DNA of 54,336 bases from Thiobacillus sp. (GTDB lineage Bacteria > Pseudomonadota > Gammaproteobacteria > Burkholderiales > Thiobacillaceae), in NCBI GenBank assembly GCA_024709425.1, contig JANJWS010000060.1, positions 1-54,336 of the forward strand. The letters are read 5' to 3'. Numbering within the stretch: the first letter of the stretch is position 1; each line of letters starts with the position of its first letter. Below are positions 28,504 to 37,800 of the stretch, piece after piece. The translations under genes were made by a program, and so were the position numbers. The notes beneath the pieces are model-generated. The model saw only the letters and a program-made list of their open reading frames with translations. It did not search any database and was not told where the DNA came from.

Positions 28504-30597
28504 TCATTTCGGCCGGCACAGCGTCTCCAGCGGCTCCGGTCGGTGAACGCCCGAGCCCTGCACGTAATCCACTCCGATCTCGCGCAGCAGCGCCAGGGTC
28601 TGCGCAGATTCGACATACTCGGCAACGGTGCGCAGGCCCATCTGGTGGCCGATGCGGTGAATCGCTTCGACCATGGAGCGGTCGATCGGATTGGTTGCGA
28701 TATCGCGCACGAACGCCCCATCGATCTTGAGATAATCGACCTTCAGGTTTTTCAGATAAGTAAAGGACGACAGGCCGCTGCCGAAATCGTCGAGCGCAAA
28801 GCTGCAACCAAAACCCCTCATGGCCTCGATGAAACCATTGACCACCGACAGGTTGCCAATCGCAGCGGTCTCGGTGATTTCGAAGCACAGATGCGGGCCG
28901 AGTTCCGGGGCACCCTCGAGATGGCCAAGCAGCATGCGACGGAACTCGGGATCCTTCAGGGAGGCGCCGGAGAGATTGATCGCGAACAGGCAGTGCGCTT
29001 CGCATTCCGATTGGAGGTACCGCCTGCACACATGCAGCGTCTCTCCGATCACCCAGGTGTCGAGCGCCGGCATGATGAAATAGCGCTCGGCCGCGGGGAT
29101 GAATGCCATCGGCATGATCTCGCCGCCGTCATCGTCGAGCATGCGCAGCAGCAGTTCGACGTGCCGGGTGTTCTTGTCGCCGCCGTCGGTGCGCCGGATT
29201 TCCTGCCAGGACAAGCGCAACCGCTTCTCCTCCAGTGCCCGATGGATGCGCGTCACCCACTGCATCTCCCCACGATGGCGTACGAGGTCCGAATCCCGCT
29301 TTTCATACAGGTGGATCTGGTTGCGGCCGCGGTCCTTCGCGACGTAGCAGGCAGCGTCCGCTGCCGTCAACAGGCTCGCTGCCGTCCCGCTGTCGCAGTC
29401 GATCGCGACCATGCCGACGCTCATTCCAACCGAGAACACGCGGTCACCCCACTTGAAGCGGAAACGTTGCACTTCATTACGGAACGTATCCGCGACCTCC
29501 AGCGCATCCTGGATGCCACAGTTCTCCAGCAGAAGCGCAAACTCGTCACCACCGAGACGGGCCAGCGTGTCGCGCTCGCGCAGGTTGCCCTTGAGGAGTA
29601 GCGCCAGTTGTCGCAGCAGCTCGTCACCCGCAGCGTGCCCGCACGAATCGTTGATCACCTTGAACTGATCGAGGTCCATGTAGCACAGTGCGTGCTCGCG
29701 CCCCTGCTGCAGGGCGGTCTGCAGCGCACGTTCCAGGCGCAGTTCGAACTCGCGCCGGTTGATGAGCCCGGTCAGCGCATCGTGGCTGGCCTGGAATACC
29801 AGCCGTGCGGTGGCTCGATCGATCTTCTCCTGCATCTCGCCCTGCATCGCCTCGAGGTGCGCCGCCATGTGGTTGACGCCACGCTGCAGCATGCCCAACT
29901 CGGCGTTGCTGTCGGCCTCGACGCGCTGGTCGAGATGGCCCTCGCCGATACGGCTGACCGCATGCGTCAGGGCGAGGATCGGGCGCGTGATCTGCCGCCC
30001 GATCCGCCAGGCAAGAAACAGGCTGACCGCAAGCCCGGCCAGCAGGATCGCGAGGCTGCGCTGGATCGCCTCGCGCTGGCTGCGCAGCGTGGCGCTGCGC
30101 GAGACATCGAGCCCCACCCAGCCCAGCAGCCGCTCGGTCTGGCTGGCCCGGGCGGCGTCTTCGTCGAGTGACGCGTAATCCTCCACAGCCACCTCGGTAC
30201 GGGTAATCGGCGCGTAGTAGACCAGATGATCCCTGTATTCCATCTGCAGAATGCGATCCGTGGGCAACCCCGCATGCGACAAGCCGTTCCAGTTGCCGAG
30301 ACCGGCCTGCGCCAGCAGGTGCCCGTCATCGGAGAGGACCACCACGCCGCGAATGTCCGGTTCGATCGCCGCCTTTTCCAGAAGTGTTCGCAACACGTCC
30401 GCATTACCGGAGGCGACACCATACTCCGAAGCCGGAGCGAGTTGCCGGGCGATGGCCACGGCACGGGTCCGCAAGGATTCGTCGAGATCGTCTATCTTGG
30501 ACGCGATGAGCTGGACGAACAGCAAGACCCCGACAATGATCACCGGCACCACGGCCAGCCCGATGACGCGCCCCCTGATCCCCGGTACATACCGCAT
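28504..30597 (-). CDS. Membrane GGDEF-EAL cyclic-di-GMP enzyme
   Basis: 697 residues. A membrane segment (about 10-30), a periplasmic domain (about 31-180), a second membrane segment (about 181-198) and a HAMP domain (about 198-250) precede GGDEF (GGDEF at 349-353; I-site RERD at 340-343) and EAL. The EAL site reads ELL rather than EAL. The other catalytic residues are present: INLSG Asn, FEITET Glu, DDFGSG, LKIDG Lys, AEYVES Glu and DYVQG Gln. Both activities are possible. Its start overlaps the binding-protein stop by 1 bp, so the periplasmic protein is the probable sensor partner. Confidence 0.94.
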   Translation of the reverse strand: MRYVPGIRGRVIGLAVVPVIIVGVLLFVQLIASKIDDLDESLRTRAVAIARQLAPASEYGVASGNADVLRTLLEKAAIEPDIRGVVVLSDDGHLLAQAGLGNWNGLSHAGLPTDRILQMEYRDHLVYYAPITRTEVAVEDYASLDEDAARASQTERLLGWVGLDVSRSATLRSQREAIQRSLAILLAGLAVSLFLAWRIGRQITRPILALTHAVSRIGEGHLDQRVEADSNAELGMLQRGVNHMAAHLEAMQGEMQEKIDRATARLVFQASHDALTGLINRREFELRLERALQTALQQGREHALCYMDLDQFKVINDSCGHAAGDELLRQLALLLKGNLRERDTLARLGGDEFALLLENCGIQDALEVADTFRNEVQRFRFKWGDRVFSVGMSVGMVAIDCDSGTAASLLTAADAACYVAKDRGRNQIHLYEKRDSDLVRHRGEMQWVTRIHRALEEKRLRLSWQEIRRTDGGDKNTRHVELLLRMLDDDGGEIMPMAFIPAAERYFIMPALDTWVIGETLHVCRRYLQSECEAHCLFAINLSGASLKDPEFRRMLLGHLEGAPELGPHLCFEITETAAIGNLSVVNGFIEAMRGFGCSFALDDFGSGLSSFTYLKNLKVDYLKIDGAFVRDIATNPIDRSMVEAIHRIGHQMGLRTVAEYVESAQTLALLREIGVDYVQGSGVHRPEPLETLCRPK

Positions 30598-31550
30598 CAG
30601 TTCGCGCCTCCCAGGCGTTTTTCCAGTTCCGCCTCGGACGGCAGGCCGATACCAAGGGAGCGCGCCACGTGTTCATTGACTGAAACGCTGAAATACGCCG
30701 GATAGGACGGTGCAGGCAAGCGCAGCGTCGCGCCCTGCAACGCCTGATTCGCCGACTCCGCAGCCTGGCGGCCGATCTGAGCGGGGCTCGAGTGCAGTGA
30801 CAGCAATGCACCGGAGCGTGTGAGCGAACGCGAGTAGCCCAGTACTGGAATCCGGTAGCGATACGTCGTGAGAAAGATGCTCTGCGCCGTATTGCGGCTG
30901 AAAACCTGAGGATCGGGCACTGCCAGCAGCAGATCCGAACCGGTGAGCACGTTTTCCAGCGTCGTGATCAGGCGCGCGTCGGCCGCCACGGTCTGCTTGA
31001 CGAGTTCGAACTGCTGGGTGGCAAGGGCGGGCACCAATTCGGTTGCAAGCCCCCCCTGCTCGGTACCCAGAACGACGCCAACACGACGGGCCTCCGGAAA
31101 CGCCAGGCGGGCGAGTTGCACCTGGCGCTCGAAGGGCTGGTCGATATAGATCGCCGAGACACTGCGCCGTCCACCGTCGGCCAAAGCCGCCCGTCCGGTC
31201 CTCGCGTACCAGCCTCGCGGCACCAGCACCGCCAGTGTCGGCGTACGGCTCGTCGTCTCAGCCACCGCCTCGGCGGCGGCGACGCCCACCACGATGATCA
31301 GCTGGGAAGAATCCGGCAAGCGTCCGGCGAGACCCTTGGCATAGGTCTGCGCAACGTCATGACCGGCGTCGCCAAGCATCACCCGAACGACCTGGTAGAT
31401 CTCCTGGTAGGGCGCTGAATCGTCGCTCAGCACCACCATGACGCGGGCGGCGAAGGCCTGCACCGAAACGCTCGCCAGCAAGACCACCGCCAGCACCCCT
31501 GACCACTTCCGCAGGGCGCGTAACAGCCGTCCAGGAATTTCAGCGGTCAA
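30597..31550 (-). CDS. Orphan periplasmic ABC-type substrate-binding-like protein
   Basis: 317 residues. A signal peptide (VLAVVLLASVSVQAFAA) precedes an alpha/beta fold resembling the TrpX/COG2984 type of uncharacterised binding proteins (ARRVGVVLGTEQGG, then LLAVPDPQVFSRNTAQS, and RIPVLGYSRSLTRSGALLSL). No permease or ATPase accompanies it. I chose TTG 31550 because AGGAGG sits 4 bp upstream and the codon overlaps the dnaQ stop (TTGA). A GTG at 31580 would add ten residues with no such signal. It is coupled to the GGDEF-EAL gene, suggesting a ligand sensor. Confidence 0.8.
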   Translation of the reverse strand: MTAEIPGRLLRALRKWSGVLAVVLLASVSVQAFAARVMVVLSDDSAPYQEIYQVVRVMLGDAGHDVAQTYAKGLAGRLPDSSQLIIVVGVAAAEAVAETTSRTPTLAVLVPRGWYARTGRAALADGGRRSVSAIYIDQPFERQVQLARLAFPEARRVGVVLGTEQGGLATELVPALATQQFELVKQTVAADARLITTLENVLTGSDLLLAVPDPQVFSRNTAQSIFLTTYRYRIPVLGYSRSLTRSGALLSLHSSPAQIGRQAAESANQALQGATLRLPAPSYPAYFSVSVNEHVARSLGIGLPSEAELEKRLGGAN

Positions 31551-32248
31551 ACCGCCTCCTCTGAGCGGCACCAGAGACACGCTCCCTTGCTCTCCCGATC
31601 GATCGCCTGGAGCAATGCGGCATGGGCTGCAAGTTCCTCGCCTGACGCCGGCAGCATCACCGGTCGCGGGCGTACATGCCCAAGGGGCCGCGCGTCGGCC
31701 CGCGCCGCGTCCAGTCCAATCGACAGTGTCTCCTGTCCACGCGTCATGGCCAGATAAACGGCCGCCAGCAGTTCACAGTCGAGCAGCGCACCATGCAAGG
31801 TGCGCGCAGCGTTGTCGACACCGTAATGCCGGCACAGCGCGTCGAGGTTGTTGCGTTGGCCGGGACGCATCGCTTTTGCCATCGCCAGGGTGTCGGTCAC
31901 GCCCTCGCACCAGGTCTTCAGCGGCGACATGCCGAGCAGACGCAGCTCCATGTCGAGAAAACCGACATCGAATGGCGCGTTGTGAATGACCAGTTCGGCC
32001 CCCTGGATGAAGTCGACGAACTCCTGTGCAACATCGGCAAAACGCGGCTTGTCCTGCAGGAATTCGTTGGTGATGCCGTGGACCTGCATGGCGCCGGGAT
32101 CGACTTCGCGTTCGGGATTCACATAACGGTGCAGATGCATGCCGGTAAGCCGGCGGTTGACCATTTCGACCGCCGCCACCTCGATGACGCGGTGTCCCTG
32201 ATTGGGATCGAGGCCGGTGGTTTCTGTGTCAAGAATGATCTGGCGCAT
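31547..32248 (-). CDS. dnaQ: DNA polymerase III epsilon subunit (3'-5' exonuclease)
   Basis: 233 residues, the usual length. Exo I DTETTGLDPNQGHRVIE (residues 7-23), Exo II HNAPFDVGFLDMEL (about 97-110) and Exo III-like HGALLDCELLAAVYL (about 152-166) contain the DEDDh residues. It is the proofreading subunit of the replicase. It starts 12 bp after rnhA on the same strand, the classic rnhA-dnaQ pairing. Confidence 0.96.
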   Translation of the reverse strand: MRQIILDTETTGLDPNQGHRVIEVAAVEMVNRRLTGMHLHRYVNPEREVDPGAMQVHGITNEFLQDKPRFADVAQEFVDFIQGAELVIHNAPFDVGFLDMELRLLGMSPLKTWCEGVTDTLAMAKAMRPGQRNNLDALCRHYGVDNAARTLHGALLDCELLAAVYLAMTRGQETLSIGLDAARADARPLGHVRPRPVMLPASGEELAAHAALLQAIDRESKGACLWCRSEEAV

Positions 32249-32260
32249 GATTCGTGTCGG

Positions 32261-32707
32261 TCAGTTCGCGGCGCCCTGCAGCACGCCCTGATTGGCCAGG
32301 GCGTCGGCGCGCTCGTTCTCAGGGTGGCCTGCATGGCCACGCACCCAGTTCCATTGGATTTCGTGAAGCCGGCTCAGGGCGTCGAGTTGCAGCCACAGGT
32401 CCTGATTCTTCACCGGCTTGCCGTCGGAGGTACGCCAGTTGCGCTTCTTCCAGCCCGCCATCCACTCGCTGACGCCTTTCTGCACATACTGCGAGTCGGT
32501 ATGCACAGACACTTTCGACGGCCGCTTGAGTGCTTCCAGCGCGCGGATCACTGCGGTCATTTCCATGCGGTTGTTGGTGGTCTGCGCCTCGCCGCCGCAA
32601 AGTTCCTTGCGATGCGCGCCCGCTACCAGCAACGCCCCCCAGCCGCCGGCGCCCGGATTGCCCTTGCAGGCGCCGTCCGTATAGATTTGTATCGTTTCAG
32701 CGCTCAC
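32261..32707 (-). CDS. rnhA: Ribonuclease HI
   Basis: 148 residues. Catalytic motifs are [20 protein letters not shown] (first Asp), [13 protein letters not shown] (Glu), [10 protein letters not shown] (second Asp) and [12 protein letters not shown] (last Asp/His). It degrades RNA in RNA-DNA hybrids. It overlaps the upstream methyltransferase gene by 11 bp, in a different frame. Confidence 0.97.
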   Translation of the reverse strand: MSAETIQIYTDGACKGNPGAGGWGALLVAGAHRKELCGGEAQTTNNRMEMTAVIRALEALKRPSKVSVHTDSQYVQKGVSEWMAGWKKRNWRTSDGKPVKNQDLWLQLDALSRLHEIQWNWVRGHAGHPENERADALANQGVLQGAAN

Positions 32708-33431
32708 GCCGCACCCGGTAATGCTTGAGATTGACCACCTTGGCGGCCGGCGCCAGCAGTTGCGACACCGGATTCGACCATTGCGGCAGGATGATGTTCA
32801 TGCCCTGCACGCGCTTGACCGCCTGCAGGAAGTACACGCCGCCGCCCATCGCCCACCAGCGGTCGCCCGCCGGCTCCATGAAGCGCAGCCGGCGCAGCCA
32901 GTTCTCGCGGTTGATCGGCGGACGATAGCAGCACATGCTCCCTGCTGCGACCTCCAGACCGAGCAGCGCCATCCAGTCCTTCACCCGCGACACGTTGAGA
33001 AAATTGCCATTCCACGGATAGCCGCGTTCCCCGCCCTGCAGCCGGCGCGCCAGCCCCCACAGGCTGCGCGGGTTGAAACCGGCGAGCACCAGACGGCCCT
33101 CCGGGCGCAGCACGCGCTCGGCTTCACGTAACACCTGGTGCGGGTTGGCGCTGTATTCGAGCACGTGCGGCAGCAGGATGAGGTCGAGCGACTGGCTCTC
33201 GAACGGCAGGAACATCGGATCGGCGCGCACGTCGGCCGGCGCCTCCACGGCGCAGGTCACGCGCAGGGGGATGCGGCTGTTGCGCAGGAAATCCAGTTGC
33301 GGCAGGCCGACCTGCACCGCATTGAAACCGAATACATCGGAGACCGCATTGTCGAAATAGCGCTGCTCGCGGAACAGCAGATGCGTTCCCAGCGGCGTAT
33401 CGAACCATTCGGTGTTCAGTCTGGATAACAT
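32697..33431 (-). CDS. SAM-dependent methyltransferase (DUF/class I, beta-type)
   Basis: 244 residues. The start [20 protein letters not shown] and the class I methyltransferase parts ([40 protein letters not shown]) match a conserved family found upstream of rnhA in betaproteobacteria. The substrate is unknown. ATG 33431 has GAAGGA upstream at good spacing. It is divergent from gloB with only 30 bp between starts. Confidence 0.88.
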   Translation of the reverse strand: MLSRLNTEWFDTPLGTHLLFREQRYFDNAVSDVFGFNAVQVGLPQLDFLRNSRIPLRVTCAVEAPADVRADPMFLPFESQSLDLILLPHVLEYSANPHQVLREAERVLRPEGRLVLAGFNPRSLWGLARRLQGGERGYPWNGNFLNVSRVKDWMALLGLEVAAGSMCCYRPPINRENWLRRLRFMEPAGDRWWAMGGGVYFLQAVKRVQGMNIILPQWSNPVSQLLAPAAKVVNLKHYRVRRER

Positions 33432-33461
33432 AATCCTTCCCCCTCTTTGCGGCCCCTGCTC

Positions 33462-34232
33462 ATGTTGACCCTGATTCCCTTGCCTGCGTTCGAAGACAAC
33501 TACATCTGGATATGGCACGACACCCGCCACGCCGTCGCCGTTGACCCGGGCGAAGCGGCGCCGGTCATCGCGTATCTCGACGCGCATGGCCTGACACTGG
33601 CAGCCATTCTCGTCACCCACCATCACCGCGATCATACTGGCGGCATCCCCCAGCTGCGTCAACGATATGGTTGTGCGGTACACGCGCCGAACAACCCACG
33701 GATCCCCGGAGTCACCCATTTCGTGCGCGGCGGTGACACGATCGACCTGCCCGCCCCCGCCCTGCGCTTCGCCGTGCACGCAACCCCCGGCCATACCCTC
33801 GACCATGTGAGCTACCTCGGACACGGTTGCCTCTTCTGCGGCGACACCGTGTTCGGCTGCGGATGTGGCAAGCTGTTCGAAGGCGATGCCGCCATGATGG
33901 CCGCGAGCATCGAGACCCTGCTCGCGTTGCCGGATGCTACCCGAGTCTGCTGCGCACATGAATACACCCTCTCAAATATTGACTTCGCCCTGACCGTCGA
34001 CGGTGAGAATCCCGCGCTGCTCGAACGTGCGCGCAATGACCGTGCCCTGCGCGCGGCTGGCCAACCCACCCTGCCCTCGACCCTGGCGCTGGAGCGGGCG
34101 ACAAACCCCTTCCTGCGCTTCCACGAACCGTCCATGCAAGCCTTTGCCGCCATGCGGTTGGGACGATCGTGCCCGACACCAGCCGAAGTGTTCGGTACGA
34201 TCCGCGCCGTCAAGGACGCCTGGGACGGTTGA
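33462..34232 (+). CDS. gloB: Hydroxyacylglutathione hydrolase (glyoxalase II)
   Basis: 256 residues. It starts LTLIPLPAFEDNYIWI as the family does. The metallo-beta-lactamase metal motif is THHHRDHTGG (about residues 51-60). HATPGHTLDHVSY and FCGDTVFGCGCGKLFEG follow, with CCAHEYTLSN near 170. It hydrolyses S-lactoylglutathione. The start is 30 bp from the divergent methyltransferase start, so promoter sites probably overlap coding sequence. Confidence 0.95.
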   Translation: MLTLIPLPAFEDNYIWIWHDTRHAVAVDPGEAAPVIAYLDAHGLTLAAILVTHHHRDHTGGIPQLRQRYGCAVHAPNNPRIPGVTHFVRGGDTIDLPAPALRFAVHATPGHTLDHVSYLGHGCLFCGDTVFGCGCGKLFEGDAAMMAASIETLLALPDATRVCCAHEYTLSNIDFALTVDGENPALLERARNDRALRAAGQPTLPSTLALERATNPFLRFHEPSMQAFAAMRLGRSCPTPAEVFGTIRAVKDAWDG

Positions 34233-34289
34233 CCGCTGCCGCAGGATCGGCTTAGGATTGGCCGCAGATTCATTGCGTGGGGACGTGTC

Positions 34290-35825
34290 TTGCCTGGATT
34301 CCGAAGCTTGCGCCATGGCTGCCTTGCACTGGCCCTGGCTGCGAGCCTGCCTGCCGCCGCCGCGGAGCCTCTCCCGCCTGGCATCCGGGCGCTGCAATGG
34401 CACGACGCGGGAGTGCCCGAAGTGACGGCGGCCAAGCAGATACGGCACGACGACGTCTGGGAACGCGTGCGCGACGGCTTCAGGATCGACGATTCGGCCC
34501 AGCCGAACCCGCTCGTCGCCGTCCATGAAGCCTGGTTCGCCGACCGGCCGCAGAACGTGCGGCGACTGCTGGAGCGTGCCCGCCCCTACCTCTACCACAT
34601 TGTCGAGGAACTCGACCAGCGTGCGATGCCGATGGAAATCGCGCTGCTGCCGATGATCGAAAGTGCTTTCAACCCAACCGCGCTGTCGCCCTCCGCCGCG
34701 TCCGGCATCTGGCAGTTCATTCCTTCCACCGGCCGGCTCTACGGCTTGAAGCAGGACAGCTGGTACGACGGCCGCCGCGACTTTACGGAAGCGACGCGTG
34801 CGGCACTGGATTACCTGGGCAAGCTCTACCTCGATTTCGGCGACTGGCAACTGGCCCTGGCCGCCTACAACTGTGGAGAAGGCTGCGTTGCGCGCGCGAT
34901 CCGGAAAAACGTCGAGCTGGGCCTGCCAACCGACTACGCCAGCCTCTCGCTACCCAATGAAACGCGCCACTACGTGCCGAAACTGCTGGCCGTCTGCAAC
35001 ATCGTTGGCGAGCCGGAACGCTTCGGCATCACGGTCGAGCCGCTGGCGAACCGCCCGCATTTCGACCAGGTCACCGTGCACGCCAGCCTCGACGTGCAAT
35101 CCGCCGCCCGGCTGGCGGGCGTCAGCAGCGACGAATTCCTCGCCCTCAATGCCGCATTTCCGCGCAAGATCATCCGTTCCGACACACCGGTCAATCTCCT
35201 CGTACCCGTCGAGAAGGCAGACGAGTTTCAACGCAATCTCGCAAGCGGCGACTGGGACAGTTGGCAGCCCTACGCCGCGCAAAAGGGCGAGCGCCCGCAA
35301 GCAATCGCGCAGCGCTTCGGAACCACGGTGGCGCGGCTGGACGCGCACAACCAGATGCAGGTCAGGCATGGCAAGCTGGTGCGGGCGCAGACGCTTCTGG
35401 TGCCGGTCAAGGGGCGCGATGGCCCGGCCACGAGGGAGGTGACGTCCAGTACCACCCGGCACGAAGTGCAACGCGGCGACACCCTTTATGGCATTGCACG
35501 CCGCCACGGCCTCGCCATCGACCAGTTGGTGCGGGCCAACCCGGGGCTTTCGGGCGACCTTCGGCCCGGCCAGGTTCTCAGGCTGTCTCCTGACAAAGAG
35601 GCCGCCGCGGAGCTGCCGCCGGGTGCCGTGCAGAGGGTCGGCCTCAAGGTGCACACTGAAAGACCGGCGCAGCCCGTCCATTACACGGTCGGACGCGGTG
35701 ACACCCTTTACGGCATCGCCCGTCGTTTCGATGTCAGCCTCGCCGATCTGGCGTCGTGGAACCCGGGCACAGGGCGCGACATCCCCCTCCGGCCCGGCCA
35801 GCGGCTCGTCGTCAACCAGCCCTGA
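34290..35825 (+). CDS. mltD: Membrane-bound lytic murein transglycosylase D with LysM repeats
   Basis: 511 residues with a signal peptide (HGCLALALAASLPAAAAEP). The family 1 lytic transglycosylase domain covers about 95-235; the catalytic Glu is E124 in LLPMIESAFNPTALSPSAAS, followed by GIWQFIPSTGRLYGL and ALAAYNCGEG. Two C-terminal LysM motifs (VQRGDTLYGIARRHGL and VGRGDTLYGIARRFDV) bind peptidoglycan, and a third, degenerate repeat may lie near residue 330. The start is TTG at 34290; no lipobox is seen. Confidence 0.92.
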   Translation: MPGFRSLRHGCLALALAASLPAAAAEPLPPGIRALQWHDAGVPEVTAAKQIRHDDVWERVRDGFRIDDSAQPNPLVAVHEAWFADRPQNVRRLLERARPYLYHIVEELDQRAMPMEIALLPMIESAFNPTALSPSAASGIWQFIPSTGRLYGLKQDSWYDGRRDFTEATRAALDYLGKLYLDFGDWQLALAAYNCGEGCVARAIRKNVELGLPTDYASLSLPNETRHYVPKLLAVCNIVGEPERFGITVEPLANRPHFDQVTVHASLDVQSAARLAGVSSDEFLALNAAFPRKIIRSDTPVNLLVPVEKADEFQRNLASGDWDSWQPYAAQKGERPQAIAQRFGTTVARLDAHNQMQVRHGKLVRAQTLLVPVKGRDGPATREVTSSTTRHEVQRGDTLYGIARRHGLAIDQLVRANPGLSGDLRPGQVLRLSPDKEAAAELPPGAVQRVGLKVHTERPAQPVHYTVGRGDTLYGIARRFDVSLADLASWNPGTGRDIPLRPGQRLVVNQP

Positions 35826-35838
35826 ACGGGGCACGCCC

Positions 35839-37800
35839 TCATCCCGCCGCCACCCAGTGGCATCTCACCCAGTGCTCCGGCCCCAGCGGCGTATCCGCAG
35901 GGTAGGTCTCGCGGCACTGCGCGCTGGCATGCGGGCAACGCGGGTGGAAGTGGCAGCCGGCGGGCGGGTCGATGGATGAAGGCTGGTCGCCGGCCAGTCG
36001 CGGGACAGCGCCGCCAGCGCGCGCCTCGATGTGCGGCACCGCCGCGACCAGGGCCTGGGTGTAGGGGTGGCGCGGTGCGCGCAACACCTCGGCGGCAGGG
36101 CCGGACTCGACGATGCGGCCGAGATACATGACTGCAACGCGGTGCGCAAGATAGTCGACGACACCAAGGTTGTGCGTGATGAAAAGATAGGCCAGGCCCA
36201 GTTCCGCCTGCAGGTCCTTCAGCAGGTTCAGGATCTGCGCCTGCACAGACACGTCGAGCGCGCTGGTCGGCTCGTCGCAGATCACCAGGCGGGGCGATAC
36301 GGCCAGCGCACGCGCGATGGCGATGCGCTGCCGCTGACCACCTGAAAACGCGTGCGGGTAGCGGCCGCCGGCGTCCTCGGGCAGTCCCACCTGCTCCAGC
36401 AGCCGCGCCACGGCATCCCGCCGCGCACGCGCTGCGCCGACCCCAAGTGCATCCATGCCTTCGAGCAGAATGTCGGCTACCCGCATGCGTGGATTGAGTG
36501 AACTGAACGGATCCTGGAACACCATCTGCGCCCGCCGCCGCAAATGATCGACCGTGGTTCGCGTCATGCGGACGCCGTCCAGCACCACGCTACCGGCGGT
36601 GGGTTCGATCAGGCGCAACAGTGCCTTGCCCACGGTGGTCTTGCCACAGCCCGATTCGCCCACCAACGCCAGCGTGCGTCCCGCCTCGATGGCAAGCGAA
36701 ACGCCATCGACCGCGCGCACGTGGCCCACAGTGCGCTGCAGCAGGCCGCGGCGGACGGGAAAATGCACCTTGAGGCCGTCAACCTGCAACAATGGTTCCG
36801 CCCGCTCGCCGGCCGTCTTACGATCCGTCTCCGCGCACCGTGCCGCGTCGGGCAATTCTCCGGCACGATGGCAGCGCACCCGCTGTGCACCGATCAGCTG
36901 CCACGTCGGCGCCTCGTTGCGGCAACGGTCGATCACATGGGGGCAGCGCGGCGCGAAACGGCAGCCGTTCTGCGTACCATCGAGGCGCGGCACCTGACCG
37001 GGAATCGTCGCCAGGCGCCCGCCATCGCCGGGACGCGGCAGCGCCTCGAACAACATGCGGCTGTAGGGATGCTGCGGTGACGCGAAGAAGGCGGCGCGCG
37101 AGCCCTCCTCCAGCAGCTCGCCCGCATACATCACGCCGACGCGGTCGGCATTTTCGGCCACCACGCCCAGATCGTGCGTGATCAGCAGCATGCCCATCCG
37201 CCGCTCACTGCGCAGCGTGCGCAAGACGTCGAGCACCTGAGCCTGGATGGTCACATCCAGCGCCGTGGTCGGCTCGTCGGCAATCAGCACCCTCGGTTGT
37301 CCTGCAAGCGCCATGGCGATCATCATGCGCTGGCGCAAGCCCCCCGAAAGCTCGAACGGATAGCTGTCAAGGCGGCGCTCCGCATCCGGCACCCCCACGG
37401 CATCGAGCAACGCCCGCGCCTCGCGGCGCGCCGCCACACCTGTCAAGTTCTGGTGCAGCGTCAGCGCCTCGCCGATCTGCTCACCCACCCGCATGACGGG
37501 ATTGAGCGCCAGCATTGGTTCCTGGAAGATCATCGCCATCCGTCCGCCGCGCACCTGCCGCATGGCGTGTTCGGGCAGCGCAAGCACATTCTCGCCGTCG
37601 AGTTCGACCACACCGGAACGGGCCCGGCCGCCATCCGGCAGCAAACGCATCAGGGAAAGCGCCGTCATCGACTTGCCACAGCCGGATTCACCCAGCAACG
37701 CATAGGTCTCGCCTGCCGCGATCTCGAAGGTCACGCCGTCGACCACGCGCGCCCCGCCGATCTCGGTAACAAGTTCGCGCACGGCAAGCAATGGCTTCAT
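35839..37800 (-). CDS. Fused double ATPase of an oligopeptide-type ABC importer
   Basis: 653 residues with two ABC modules. Walker A GESGCGKS and signature LSGGLRQRM are in the first, GESGCGKT and FSGGQRQRI in the second. Each module is followed by an oligopeptide_DPP C-terminal segment with clustered Cys ([28 protein letters not shown]), as in YejF. It energises uptake through the two permeases encoded just upstream. ATG 37800 overlaps the permease stop (ATGA). Confidence 0.93.
   Translation of the reverse strand: MKPLLAVRELVTEIGGARVVDGVTFEIAAGETYALLGESGCGKSMTALSLMRLLPDGGRARSGVVELDGENVLALPEHAMRQVRGGRMAMIFQEPMLALNPVMRVGEQIGEALTLHQNLTGVAARREARALLDAVGVPDAERRLDSYPFELSGGLRQRMMIAMALAGQPRVLIADEPTTALDVTIQAQVLDVLRTLRSERRMGMLLITHDLGVVAENADRVGVMYAGELLEEGSRAAFFASPQHPYSRMLFEALPRPGDGGRLATIPGQVPRLDGTQNGCRFAPRCPHVIDRCRNEAPTWQLIGAQRVRCHRAGELPDAARCAETDRKTAGERAEPLLQVDGLKVHFPVRRGLLQRTVGHVRAVDGVSLAIEAGRTLALVGESGCGKTTVGKALLRLIEPTAGSVVLDGVRMTRTTVDHLRRRAQMVFQDPFSSLNPRMRVADILLEGMDALGVGAARARRDAVARLLEQVGLPEDAGGRYPHAFSGGQRQRIAIARALAVSPRLVICDEPTSALDVSVQAQILNLLKDLQAELGLAYLFITHNLGVVDYLAHRVAVMYLGRIVESGPAAEVLRAPRHPYTQALVAAVPHIEARAGGAVPRLAGDQPSSIDPPAGCHFHPRCPHASAQCRETYPADTPLGPEHWVRCHWVAAG

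Noticed and set aside
28504..30597. Inactive EAL domain
   Set aside because: EAL is ELL and the loop before the C-terminus reads SGVHRPEP, but the catalytic Glu, Asn, Asp, Lys and Gln positions are all retained, so inactivity is not supported.
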